From positions 1 through 64,000 of the forward strand of contig NW_026946364.1 in NCBI RefSeq assembly GCF_035222375.1: 64,000 nucleotides of DNA, read 5' to 3'. Numbering within the stretch: the stretch's first letter is position 1; the number at the start of each line of letters is the position of its first letter. This DNA comes from Podospora pseudocomata. Its lineage: Eukaryota > Ascomycota > Sordariomycetes > Sordariales > Podosporaceae. Both the position numbers and the translations under genes were made by a program. Shown here piece after piece: positions 20,870 through 31,008 of the stretch. The notes below the pieces were generated by a model. The model saw nothing but the letters and a program-made list of their open reading frames with translations, was not told the origin of the DNA and ran no database searches.

Positions 20870-23207
20870 CTAGTTCCCCTTCAAGTAGCCCGCAATGACT
20901 TGCTCCCTCCACCACCAAACTCCCGCCATAGAAGCCCCAGGGCCCAGCACCACCTGGCTGAGGATAGAAGCCAGCGAGACCTTGGCAACCTGCCAACCCG
21001 TCACATACCCCAAGAACCTAAGATCAAGGATTGAATACAAAGTCTCTCCCAAGAATCCCACTGCCCCACTCAGTGAAAAGGGCAGACTGATCAGTTGAAG
21101 TGGTGTGGTCTTCAAGCAGAAGTAGGCATGAGCTACAAACATGATGTGGGCAGCAGCCTGGGATACGACAGCCAGTTTATACACCGTTTTCAATGCCGAA
21201 ACATCGTCTTTCTTGTACCTCTCAAAGTCTTCTGCATGCGCTGTGCTCTTGCTTTCCCACCATCTGGAAAGCGCTGTGGTCAAAACTGGAACAAGCAAGG
21301 GCGCCCCTATTGCGAAGCCACTGGAAACAACACCTTGGGATGCTCCCCAGGTTGGGCTCAGTGCAAAGAGCGTTGGAATAACATATCCCAGAGAGAGTGC
21401 AGGCATCAATGCTCTCGCAACATACACGCCGACCCACCGACCTGGGGGAGCCTTGAACGACTGAAGTGCGGCTATGATCCCATGTAGAGGAGCAATCGTT
21501 GCCATTCCCACCCGCCTAGTCTGTATGCCAGCCACAAATAGGCTGGGCAATGAGAGGAGCGTGCCCTTGTTGCCAGCTCGATGGCCCTCGAGAGTGTACG
21601 TCAGGAGCGGCGAGATTGTTTGTGACAGCGAATAAGCCCGTTGCAACTGAGAATTCAGCACTGACAAAGGTTGAAAGGGGTACCCCAATCCCAACCCCAT
21701 TCCAACACAGAACACCGCCTTGGTCATTGCGAGTGGCCATCCTCGGATTGGTTTTGCTGGTAACTCGTGGTCATATGGCACGGCCCTGGGTCTTGTGGGC
21801 ACTGGCAGAAAATTTAGCTTTGCGCTGGCAAGCAGCCTGGATCCCATCTGGCCAAGGTGGTGTTCAAGCCCGCTCAGGGGAACAACAAGATTAAGAACGA
21901 TTTTTGTGAGCAGTGGTTTTTCCGACGCGAATAGAGCTTGGGTATCATGGCTGAGCTTGACAATGTATTTCGCTCTTTCGTACCGCGCGTCCTGTGTGCG
22001 CTTGGAGATGGCCTCGATCTCTGCTGTTGTCAAGCCGCACAGTCCATTCGGACGGCTGTCTCTTGCTCTGAGCAGAGAGTTGACAAACTCGGCCGCCGTT
22101 TCGATGGCGCCGTTTCCACCCATGCCACCAATGGGGTTTGGCTACATGAGACACTGTCAGTTCCGGATCGTCCTGTCTTTACTGTGAAACCCACCTTGTG
22201 TACGCTGTCTCCCATCAAAATCATTCTTTCCCAAAACCACTTCTTAAATACTATCTCGTGAAGTGGTGTCAAAGTCGACGAGATCCTGTTTTCAAAAATC
22301 CGTCCAAACGTCAGATCCTCTGTGATCCGGACGTGGGCGTGCTGCTGGACGAAATCCTCCTCGTCCTGTTTCGTGTATCTTGGAATATCCTTGCCGTATT
22401 TCACTTCAGGTAGACGCTTGAACATGAACCAATACACTCTGTTGTCGGGCCCCGATGCCACCAGAAACGAGTATCCCTCCCCAGACGTGAATGACTGGTT
22501 TTTTTCTGGCCAGTTTTCGACATGTTTGGCGATTCCAAAGCTGCACTGGTAGTGACATGGGACTGTTTGCTCTTCATCCTCAGACGGGAAGGACGTTGGG
22601 TTGTTTGATAGACTGGCGAGCCGTCTCATCTCGTGACGCACCGTGCTGTGAACTCCGTCGGCGCCTACCACAATGCTACCGGTGTGTTTCTTTCCTGCTT
22701 TGGTTGTCACGCTGATCTCACGGCCAGATTGTTCGATAGCCTCTACACGGCTGCTGAGCACAATCCGCTCCTTATGCCGCAGCTGATCAAAAAGGACTTG
22801 AAGAAGCCACTGTCTGTCAAAAAACAGCATCTCGTAACCGTGTCTAACCTCCAGATGTCAAAAATCGGCTCGATAATCTTGCTGCAGGATACATACCTCT
22901 TCTTCAGGTGCGCAAAGAGATCCTCGGTGCAGGACACGGAACTGCCGTCTGGACGGCGCATGTGCGCGTACTTGACACTGTCGCCCTGAGCGACTGCTCG
23001 GACTGGCTCGTAGCATCCTATCTGGTCGAGAATCAGCAGCCCGTTAGGAAACAGGCCGATGCTCGCGCCCACTGCCGGTGCGATGTTGTCGCGAGCTTCC
23101 AGCAAGATGTAGTCAATCTCAAACTTTTCCAGCATATTGGCGAGTGTCAAACCTGCTATCCCCCCTCCCACAATAATGATTTTGAATGGGTCATTTGGGC
23201 TAGACAT
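20870..23207 (-). CDS. FAD-dependent monooxygenase with long membrane C-terminus
   Basis: Three exons: 22897-23207, 22195-22843 and 20870-22141. The two 53-bp introns use GTATGT and GTGGGT donors, and the joined frame is 743 residues. The N-terminal half is a class A flavoprotein hydroxylase of the PaxM/salicylate-hydroxylase type: GGGIAGLTLA near residue 14, HGYEMLFFDRQWLLQVL, GADGVHSTVR, and GDSVHKPNPIGGMGGNGAIE. Roughly the last 310 residues form several hydrophobic helices (for example AMTKAVFCVGMGLGLGYPF and VLGPGASMAGVW) that are not part of the flavin fold. Such FMOs usually act on indole-diterpenes, meroterpenoids or other lipophilic metabolites at the ER. No synthase or cyclase is adjacent, so the substrate is unknown. 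No defects seen. Confidence 0.88.
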
Positions 23208-24113
23208 GGTAATGAATTGTTGAGACTGACAAAGTGGGTGTAGGCTTCTGTTTTTAATATTATCAGTGTATGCCTACAGGTAGCGTAGCATTGCGGTATC
23301 TCCCCGGCATTCGGGCCACTCCCACCTCCGATGTCTGGTTCCCAAAGCGCTTCGCCAATTGGCCTCCGTTCTGCCTATCCTAGCTCATTCGGTGCGTTAA
23401 ATACCGATGGCCGATAGAAGTCTTTTAGATAATTGGGTTTGCTGGTCAAGAGATTCACCCAAAGGCAAATCGTGATAGCATCTCCTGACCTCGAAAGCTC
23501 TACCTTGGCCTTTAGTACATTGATGCCAAGACATATATATAGCTGCCATTGCAGTCTGCTATCAGGGGCTTTCACAATCCATTCTGTCAGGATTAGCGTG
23601 GCATCTCTCTCATTATGTCAAGAGTACGCGCCAGCCTGCTTTGCTCACAAGCCCGCCCTGCCTGCTCTCGTGCGTACACCTCTCCTTACTCCCGCCTCTC
23701 ATTCGGAGTGATAATTCGTCCGGTCAGCTTTACAATGCCGAAATAATTTACTCTCACTGGGTATTTGTAAATGTTTCGTACTGCTCGGTTAACCCAACGC
23801 CCCGCACTGTCATCAAGACTCAGCCTCAAAAGGTCTAATGATTGGTAAGATGCTATGTGGTGGAACCAACGTAGAAGGCCTGAGTGATGTCGGTAAGGTA
23901 GGTAATATGTTCAAACCCCTGCAAAGGTCTAGACACCCACTCGCAAACTCTCGACAGTACTTACTCACGATATGCCAAACTTGCGTCGAGCGGGCATCAA
24001 GATGTGTAGCACAACACAGGTTAGGAAGGTGAGTATGCTCTGTGTATAACCTCGGACGTATTAATGACCCGCTGGCTTTCATCTCGAGCCTCTCATCAAG
24101 TCAGAGCATTGTC
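23208..24113. other. Divergent intergenic region
   Basis: Promoter region between the minus-strand monooxygenase and the plus-strand secreted protein. No coding frame is supported. Confidence 0.45.
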
Positions 24114-24119
24114 TATAAA
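24114..24119 (+). promoter_or_regulatory. TATA box of secreted cysteine-rich protein gene
   Basis: TATAAA 78-83 bp upstream of the ATG at 24197. Confidence 0.6.
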
Positions 24120-24196
24120 TTGCCTTGTCCCTTCCCAAGAGCATCACCCTCATCACAACATCAAGCCACGAAATAGCAACCCATCAAACCTTCATC

Positions 24197-24581
24197 ATGA
24201 AACTCACCTTTGCCTTGATTGCCGCCATTGCAGCCCCAGCTCTCGCCGCAGTTGGGGGCCGCTGCTCCAATAACTGGGGTGGTGATTGCATCTGCCTCGA
24301 CTCGAGCGTCTGCCGGAACCGCTGGGGGGGTACCCCGTATACTGGCTCTCCGGGCAACTGGCCCTGCCCCAACGATCCTGACAACATCATGGCATGCGTT
24401 GTCAAGCCTTGCCCCGGTCAGGGCAGCGGCACCCAGTGCTTGTGGAGAAATGCTTGCCGCAGCCCCAACGGGAGTAAGAAACGTCCAAACTGCATGTTTC
24501 TCTGTCACTCGGCTGACCATTCCAACAGACCCTGTTTGCCCGGGAGGTAACGACTTTATCTGCTGCAACCATCAGTGGTAG
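24197..24581 (+). CDS. Small secreted cysteine-rich protein (109 aa)
   Basis: Two exons, 24197-24473 and 24529-24581. The 55-bp intron has a GTAAGA donor and CAACAG acceptor. The joined frame is 109 residues and ends CCNHQW. The start was chosen because it gives a clean signal peptide (MKLTFALIAAIAAPALAA); an upstream in-frame methionine would bury it. The mature part has 12 cysteines in about 90 residues, enough for six disulfides, with RC, DCIC, VC, PC, AC, PC, QC, AC, VC and ICC blocks, many Pro/Gly/Asn, and no transmembrane segment. Without the intron the last three cysteines are lost, which supports the splice. No family recognised; size and composition fit an effector-like or antimicrobial secreted protein. 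Confidence 0.82.
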
Positions 24582-24760
24582 AGAAGGTACTAGGTAGTTA
24601 ACATGAATATTGAGTGTCATAATTTCAGTAAAAATCGCTGCAAGATACACCAACGCCTGTAAATGCAACATCGTATCGTGGTACCCAAAAAGCCACCTTT
24701 GTGACGACAGAAACCCCAAAACAAATTAATACACTGTAGCTTTTGCCCCAAGTCTTATCG

Positions 24761-26701
24761 TTACACCTTTTCGCCAGCCGAGATGGCCTTGGTCTTCTCG
24801 AGCAAACCAAATTTGCTGTCCAACTCCTTTCTAAGGGCTACATGTCTCTCCAGAAAGGTCACTGCTGCGCCGAGAAGCGCCATGGCCAGAAAGATGACCC
24901 AGACCAGCTTGAGGCTGGAGGCAAAGACGGCCCTGATTTGGTCTTGCACACCTGGGTCGCCGAACGCGCTGATCCAGCTGGCCGATGCATGCTCGTACGC
25001 CTGTCCGTTGCTGAGTTGGTCCTGCGCATTCGCGTCGTCTATAGTCTTTATGCTGGCCGCGAACTGAGCGTTGAAAGCTGCGTTGGGAACGGCAACACCC
25101 AGCAGCGAGCCAAGGCCCCTGAGAAATGCCCAGGATCCCGTGGCTGCGGCATTCTCCTTGTCGGTAAGCTGGACGAGAACGGTGGGCAGGGTGGTGGAAA
25201 CGATGATGCCGGATCCGATGCCGACCAGGAATGAAAACAGTATCCACAGAGCAGTTGAGGTGGACTGTTGGTAGACCACGCAGAGGAACAGACCGGCGGC
25301 CATGAGAACAAAGCCCACACGGTGCATGAGCCTGTATCTGCCAAACTTTGCCAGCAGTGGCCCGCCCAGGGCCGCCAGGATGACAATCGTCAGTGTGCAA
25401 GGAAGGATGAGGATTCCTGATTGGGTTGGCGAGGAGCCGAGAATGACTTGAAAAAAGGGCGGCAGGTAAAACTGAAAGCCATAGGTGATGAACCCGTGGA
25501 TCACGGTGATAGCGAAAGCGGCTATGGTCGTCCTGTTGCTGAAGACGTGGGGGGCCATGATGGGGTGCGAACACCTATCGCTTCGCTCCCAAAACGCAAA
25601 CGCAACAATTCCCAGCAAGCCTGTCCCCACGAAAGCTAAGATGGGAGGTGAGGTCCAAGAGCTAACAGCCGCCGAGGTGAAACCAAAGAGCATCATGATG
25701 ACGCTGGCGGTCAAGACGGTGATGCCCAAAAAGTCGACCTGCGAGACCTTGAACCTCAGCTCTCGCCATGTTCTGGAGGGGTTCCCGTTGTTGAGGCTCA
25801 GCCAAAACCACATCAGGATCAGGGCGATTAGACAGATGGGAATGTTGATGCCGAAGCACCACCGCCAGTTCATGGTGGCAAACACTCCTCCCAGCAAAGG
25901 ACCGACGGTTGTTCCGAGGGCGTAGACGGCCGCCTTGATGGCGACGTAGTGTCCCCTTTTCTGCAGCGGGATTATGTCGCAGAGGATCAGTTCTGCAAAG
26001 AGATCAATGCCCCCTGAGCCCATTCCTTGAACCACTCTGCCAAAGATCAGAACGGCGCTCGAGTCGGCCCAGCCCGAGATGGCGCTTCCAATGCCAAAGA
26101 TGACGACGGCGGCCATCATCAAAGGCCGGCGGCCGCAGATGTCAGCGAGCTGGCCGTACAGCGGCTGAAAGACAATGGACGCTAGGAGAAAAGACGTGGC
26201 AACCCAGGATGAGTTTGATCCCAGGTTGAGAGAGCTAGAGATGGTAGGCAGAGCGGTGCTGACCACGCTCCCCTCAAAGGCGGACAAGAGGATCGGTATA
26301 CAGACGGCTGTGAAGCACCTCCAAAACCCAGCTCCGCGGCGCCATCCTTCAGACGGGCCTGCCGGGGATGACTTCTCCTTCTCCGTGTCCCACGAATCTA
26401 GGGAGGAGGAGGAGGAACACTCGGAAGAGGTGAGGGGAATGGTCGAAATGACAACCCCCTTCTCTTTGGACGATATGAAAGAGGCATATGATGGTGGTGG
26501 TGGTTTGATCTTGTCATCGTCGTGGATGGGGGTTGGACAGCAGTCGGACCTGGCGTCGATGCCAGAGTCTGAGCTGGTGCGGGCAAGGGTCTCGGTCTCG
26601 GACTCAATCTCAGTTACCGAGTCTGTATCGTGGTGGGCCGTAGTCTCCTGATCAATCTCGGCTCGGCAGGTCGGCCGAACACGAGGCTGGAAGAGACCCA
26701 T
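24761..26701 (-). CDS. MFS multidrug/toxin efflux transporter (DHA2/14-TM type)
   Basis: A single-exon 646-residue major facilitator. A disordered, acidic Ser/Thr-rich cytosolic N-terminus of about 115 residues precedes the membrane core. Family signatures are ALPTISSSLNLGSNSSWVAT, the loop 2-3 motif GQLADICGRRPLM, and motif C-like ALGTTVGPLLGGVFA. The helix count and the terminal SKFGLLEKTKA tail suit the 14-TM drug:H+ antiporter group (aflatoxin-pump and azole-resistance relatives). The N-terminal GluSer-rich stretch may be phosphorylated. It is convergent with the small secreted protein gene, 179 bp apart. Substrate unknown. Confidence 0.92.
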   Translation of the reverse strand: MGLFQPRVRPTCRAEIDQETTAHHDTDSVTEIESETETLARTSSDSGIDARSDCCPTPIHDDDKIKPPPPSYASFISSKEKGVVISTIPLTSSECSSSSSLDSWDTEKEKSSPAGPSEGWRRGAGFWRCFTAVCIPILLSAFEGSVVSTALPTISSSLNLGSNSSWVATSFLLASIVFQPLYGQLADICGRRPLMMAAVVIFGIGSAISGWADSSAVLIFGRVVQGMGSGGIDLFAELILCDIIPLQKRGHYVAIKAAVYALGTTVGPLLGGVFATMNWRWCFGINIPICLIALILMWFWLSLNNGNPSRTWRELRFKVSQVDFLGITVLTASVIMMLFGFTSAAVSSWTSPPILAFVGTGLLGIVAFAFWERSDRCSHPIMAPHVFSNRTTIAAFAITVIHGFITYGFQFYLPPFFQVILGSSPTQSGILILPCTLTIVILAALGGPLLAKFGRYRLMHRVGFVLMAAGLFLCVVYQQSTSTALWILFSFLVGIGSGIIVSTTLPTVLVQLTDKENAAATGSWAFLRGLGSLLGVAVPNAAFNAQFAASIKTIDDANAQDQLSNGQAYEHASASWISAFGDPGVQDQIRAVFASSLKLVWVIFLAMALLGAAVTFLERHVALRKELDSKFGLLEKTKAISAGEKV

Positions 26702-28270
26702 AGTGAGTCGATACTCTCCCCAGGTGGGGAAAAGAATGATTTTCTGGTGCTAGCAGTGATCAAGACAATCGCGGACGGCACCAGCCGTTGGACAAGACCG
26801 AGTGAGGTGGGCAGATTTGTGCAGAGGCAAAGTTCAGATGGGACGATGGAGGTCAGGGCATGAATGGAACGTCTGGATGAAAGACTGGTCTCGCTTTTAA
26901 ACTTGTGTCGAGCTCTACGTAGCTCCCCTTGTCTTGTCGATTTCCAAAGAGACTGACGGGCCTGACATTTCTGTCAATTGTCTTGGTGTTACAAGTTTGC
27001 GTACTGCCAAGTCTGGGCCCAATGCCCGCCGTCTGGTCTGGGTATCCGTCCTGAGCACGAAAAAGTTTAATTCCTATGCTCACCTCTCACATTGTCATCG
27101 TCTGTCCTTTGGAGGAGCCACGTACCCACCCCTTGCCATACCGACAACCCGATGAGAACTGACCAACAGAGCTCACGGTGAACCGGCGAGAGCGACACTA
27201 GATTGGTGACCCATCCATCACAGACTGCCAGGGCGCTTGGTCATAGCTGAGTTTTCGCCGCGTGGAACGTTCATCGTACACTTCACATCCCGCTATCGGA
27301 CAGGGAAGGGCGGATGCTTTGTTGTCGTGGGAGGTTCCCGAAGCTCCTTCTGCCATGCTCCATTCAGTCTATGAGGTGTCTGAGTAATGTCCGGATCTTT
27401 GGCCTGCCGTTGGGAGTCAGTCGATCATGATCCAATTCCGCACTGGTTGTGCCACCGATGACCTAGGTAGAGAAAGGTCGGGGGACACAGTATCCGACGA
27501 GCTCTCATTGGCTCTCGTTGTGATCGCGGCGGGAACGGACAGTGTTTGGCTCAAGACTCTTCTTTTGTCAGTGTTGATTGGTTACCCTAGGGTTGGCAGC
27601 CCTTGGTGCTGCAGCGAAGGAATGACTGATGAAGAATGAGTTCAGCCAAGAGCTACTATATATCTTGACAGACCCTTCAGCCGCACTTGGCTTACGAACG
27701 CGAACTGGGCCGTCTGTTCCGCGAACCATTGTCAATGGCATCTCCACAGGATGCCTTGATTCGCTGCCTTGGCTCTTAATCATGCCAATGTCAGACTACA
27801 AGAAAAATTTTACAGGTTGGTGGTTGTATTCGTATCCGAATCCATCCCAAAGCAGGCTTGGCCCATTTCGCCTGCTTAGGCTAAAGAGGTTTGGTAAAAG
27901 CAAAAGAAAATCTGGAAAAGTTTGACAGGTATGTAGGGTTGTGTTTGACATTCTAAATCCAGAAACATCGAGTCAAAAGAGGGCTAGGTTCCGAAACTAC
28001 TCCCAAGTCAGTGTTGTGGCATGCTCGCTTCCACCTTTTCCCGACACACGAGGCGCCCATTCATTCCAGATGGACAAACTTTCTGATCCGGCCCGAGGGA
28101 GTCTTACTCGGAGAATTGGCCAGTAATCCGGAGGGAAATGCCGAACTGAATCAGGGCGGAGAGGTTAGCCAAAAGTCTATATCTGCCTGCTTTTCCACGC
28201 TCCTGTCACAAACCAAGATTCGTGATTTGGCAACCTAAGCACACCACCCTTCATTCTACATCTTGTCACA
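26702..28270. other. Intergenic region, no supported gene
   Basis: 1.57 kb shared by the promoters of the divergent MFS transporter and repeat-bearing secreted protein. Frames present are short and featureless. Confidence 0.45.
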
Positions 28271-28846
28271 ATGGTTTCCCTTCGCCTCATGTTTCTCGCC
28301 CTGGCCCTTGGTGCCTCGGCCAAGCCTGTCGACTCGGACGCCCTTGAAGCTCGCCAGGACGGAGCGGACAAGATCGATGGCTGTGCCACGGTTCGTTGCG
28401 CCAAAGGCACAACCTGCAAAGTTCTCCTCGGCAGTCCTCTATGCGTTCCCCTCGACGCTCGCGAGACCAAATGCGGCACCGCTGTTTGTGCCGCAGGGAT
28501 GGTCTGCTGCAACGCATCTTGCAACCTCTGCACCAGACCCGACATGATGTGCACGCAGCAAGTGTGCCAGTCGCCCGACACCAAGCCTCCTCCTGTCGTG
28601 GAGGAACCGCCGGTCAAAGATCGAATCTGCGGAACCAAGATCTGTCCCGTCGGACAGGAGTGCTGCAACTCGAGCTGTGGTTACTGCCGCGCACCCGGGC
28701 AGGGATGTACCAAAGAGTTCTGTGCTCCCACACGAGTACAGTGTGGCAAGGTCGTGTGCACAAACGGCAATGTGTGCTGTAACTCTTCGTGTGGCATCTG
28801 TACACCACCTGGAGGCTTCTGTACTCAGCAGTTCTGCGCCAGTTAA
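28271..28846 (+). CDS. Secreted protein with three tandem cysteine-rich repeats (191 aa)
   Basis: Intronless. A signal peptide (MVSLRLMFLALALGASA) is followed by a short pro-like segment ending in ALEAR, then a cysteine block (CATVRCAKGTTC). Three tandem repeats of about 32 residues follow, with the pattern CG-x2-V/I-C-x2-G-x-x-CCN-x-SC-x-x-C-x-x-P-x3-CT-x4-C. They start near residues 73, 117 and 156. A Pro-rich linker (KPPPVVEEPP) separates repeats 1 and 2. Each repeat has eight cysteines and the mature protein has about 28. The protein ends two residues after the last repeat. This looks like a bead-on-a-string disulfide protein acting outside the cell. I do not recognise a characterised family; wall protein, elicitor or inhibitor are all possible. 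Confidence 0.85.
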   Translation: MVSLRLMFLALALGASAKPVDSDALEARQDGADKIDGCATVRCAKGTTCKVLLGSPLCVPLDARETKCGTAVCAAGMVCCNASCNLCTRPDMMCTQQVCQSPDTKPPPVVEEPPVKDRICGTKICPVGQECCNSSCGYCRAPGQGCTKEFCAPTRVQCGKVVCTNGNVCCNSSCGICTPPGGFCTQQFCAS

Positions 28847-30315
28847 ACTATGCCAAGTTTTGGTCGCAGGTGCTGGGAACAAGTTTGACTGGGTCGTGGT
28901 TTGGGGCTCTCTACTCGGGTTGGCACAAAAAAGGGGTAAAGGGGGGTGGTGACATGTATCAAAAACGCAAAAAAGGGGGTTTGTTTACCTTTTGCTTGGT
29001 TGAAATCTAGGTGTAAAATGACATATCATGCCCATATTAATCCGCGTGGTACCTGATTCAAGACATTTCAACATGTGATCCCGTCATTCCGGCCAAAGCG
29101 AACTAGGTAGCTCGTTCCGCTCGTAAGCTCGGTGAGATGTCCAAGCTGCACCAGCACACCAACCCCAGCATCCCCGCTCGTCAGCAATGGGGAAACTGTC
29201 CCGACCAAGAGGATCTCATTGTTTGAAATCCCATGTCAGCCGATCGGCTTTCCGACACAAATGCTTACTAACTGGAAGATGTCATAGGAGATGGAAGTTC
29301 AAAAATTCTCCGAAAGCTTTACCAAAACACCGGTACCGGAAGTCCTCGGAAAAGTATCAGAATCGGGGGCAAAGTGGGAAATCAAAAAGTAGCCTGTCAG
29401 CCCGCTCTCACAACGTGACCATCGGTTTCTCTATGAGAAGGCACAATGTTGGGCAATATCGGCATAGGAGCATTTCGACCCGACGTTCCCTATCAGTGTC
29501 TCAGGTGGGTTTGACTACCGCTTGACTGGTGTGTAGAGGTAATATATTCCGTGATCGGTGAGGTTACGGATCGCCCGTGTAGTTCCAGAAGTTCATTGAT
29601 GGAAAACATCTCTTGAGCACCAGGACTCCGTGTGTATTCCCTGATTGTCTTGAAATGTCCCCGGCGCTTTCCCCCTCAGCAGTCTTTCCCTCTGGTGCTA
29701 TCGTTATGAAACAGACGAGTGGCTGTCAAGTTGCTTTCTCGATGGCAGCGAAAGCTCAAGATAAATTGCCCTCGACTCAGCCTGCGCTTGTGCTCCCAGT
29801 CTCACTGTGATGTCCTACTTGGGCTCACTTTGCTCTTAATCCGACCTGCAACCCTCGTATCTCGAATTCTGGCATCACATTCCCCCTCCCGATTAGGAAG
29901 CCGTGCCGAACCTCACCTGTTACAGGCCTGTCGATTGGTCTCCCACATCTAATGCGGGATAAGCTCGGAGGTCGCTTTTCCCTGCACGATATCGGGTACT
30001 TGCCAGCGGATGGGAGAATCGGCGGCGCATTCTTGGAACAGTAGTCCTCGTCTATGGTATGGCGGTCAAAGACAGTGGTGACAACGGCGAGGAAGAGGGC
30101 TGTGCATAGGACAGTGTACGTCTGATACAACCTGCTGGGGGGTGGTCGATCCATGACAGGTCCAGGGTTGTTGTTTCCTGCTGATCACTTTGTCTCAGGG
30201 CCAAGCTCAATCCTGGCGTTGTTGGGGTAAAAGGGGAAAGCTTCTAACCCTGGCTCTTGAAAAGTTTCAATCACTAAAAGTCGAAGAAACCACACGACTC
30301 TACACTCCGTGAACA
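28847..30315. other. Intergenic region with no firm gene
   Basis: Contains a G/A-rich stretch (28928-28985). On the minus strand from 30154 there is a frame whose first 50 residues have one hydrophobic helix (TVLCTALFLAVVTTVF) and a possible GTACCC donor. That is too weak to call a gene. Confidence 0.4.
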
Positions 30316-30768
30316 TCATGCGCACCACGCTATCCCTACCAGTTCCCTCTCAAAAGCAGCTCCGCACTGATCACGGTGTTGTAGTTCGGTGTAGTACTCT
30401 CCTCTGATCCCATATGTCATGACCACATCAACATACACTCCCATCTTGCCATGATCCCTCTCATCGCCATTGCTGAAGCTCAAAATATCCCTTCGCAGTT
30501 CTTCAAAGCCACACGAAACCTCATCCGGCAAGTCCTTCTCCAAGTCAACTTCGAGATGTGCCTGGACGGGGGCCCACGCGTGGGTTACGTAGGCACCCGG
30601 CGACCTTGGATAGCCTCTCAATCCGGGTATCAACACGCGAAATCTGTTCTTGTCTGCTGTGGGATTGATGGCCGAGATCTTTGAGAATAAAAGGCGGGAG
30701 ATGGTGTCTTTGTCCGGATGATGTGCGTGGAAACGCGGGATCCTGTCCATTGGCATTAAGGCAGGCAT
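30316..30768 (-). CDS. Hypothetical protein (150 aa)
   Basis: A single uninterrupted frame with ordinary protein composition, including the stretches DKDTISRLLFSKISA, RFRVLIPGLRGYP and HLEVDLEKDLPDEVSCGFEE. No signal peptide, membrane helix or known motif is visible. It reads like an alpha/beta globular domain fragment. The frame may be one exon of a larger gene or a relic, since the neighbouring DNA is gene-poor. The start could be either of the two N-terminal methionines (MPALM). Low confidence that it is expressed. Confidence 0.4.
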   Translation of the reverse strand: MPALMPMDRIPRFHAHHPDKDTISRLLFSKISAINPTADKNRFRVLIPGLRGYPRSPGAYVTHAWAPVQAHLEVDLEKDLPDEVSCGFEELRRDILSFSNGDERDHGKMGVYVDVVMTYGIRGEYYTELQHRDQCGAAFERELVGIAWCA

Positions 30769-31008
30769 TTAAAGTCGAGACTGACCCTTTCAACCCACAA
30801 AGAATCCAAGTTAATCCTATTGTCGAGGGCAAAATGGTGAACCTAAAGTTGATTTGGACAAGTTAAGGAGAGAGAAGGACAACACTTCTGCCTGTTTGTT
30901 CTTGTCAGGGGGGCACAGGCAATTGCAGATCATGCAAACGACCAGCATCGTGTATTTGGCCACTATCCAGAAAGAAAAAAAAGTGGGTATCAAGTAATAA
31001 AACCTCCT

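Noticed and set aside
20870-26701. Secondary-metabolite gene cluster around the FAD monooxygenase and MFS exporter
   Set aside because: No polyketide synthase, NRPS, terpene synthase, prenyltransferase or P450 is present in the window, so a cluster call is not supported.
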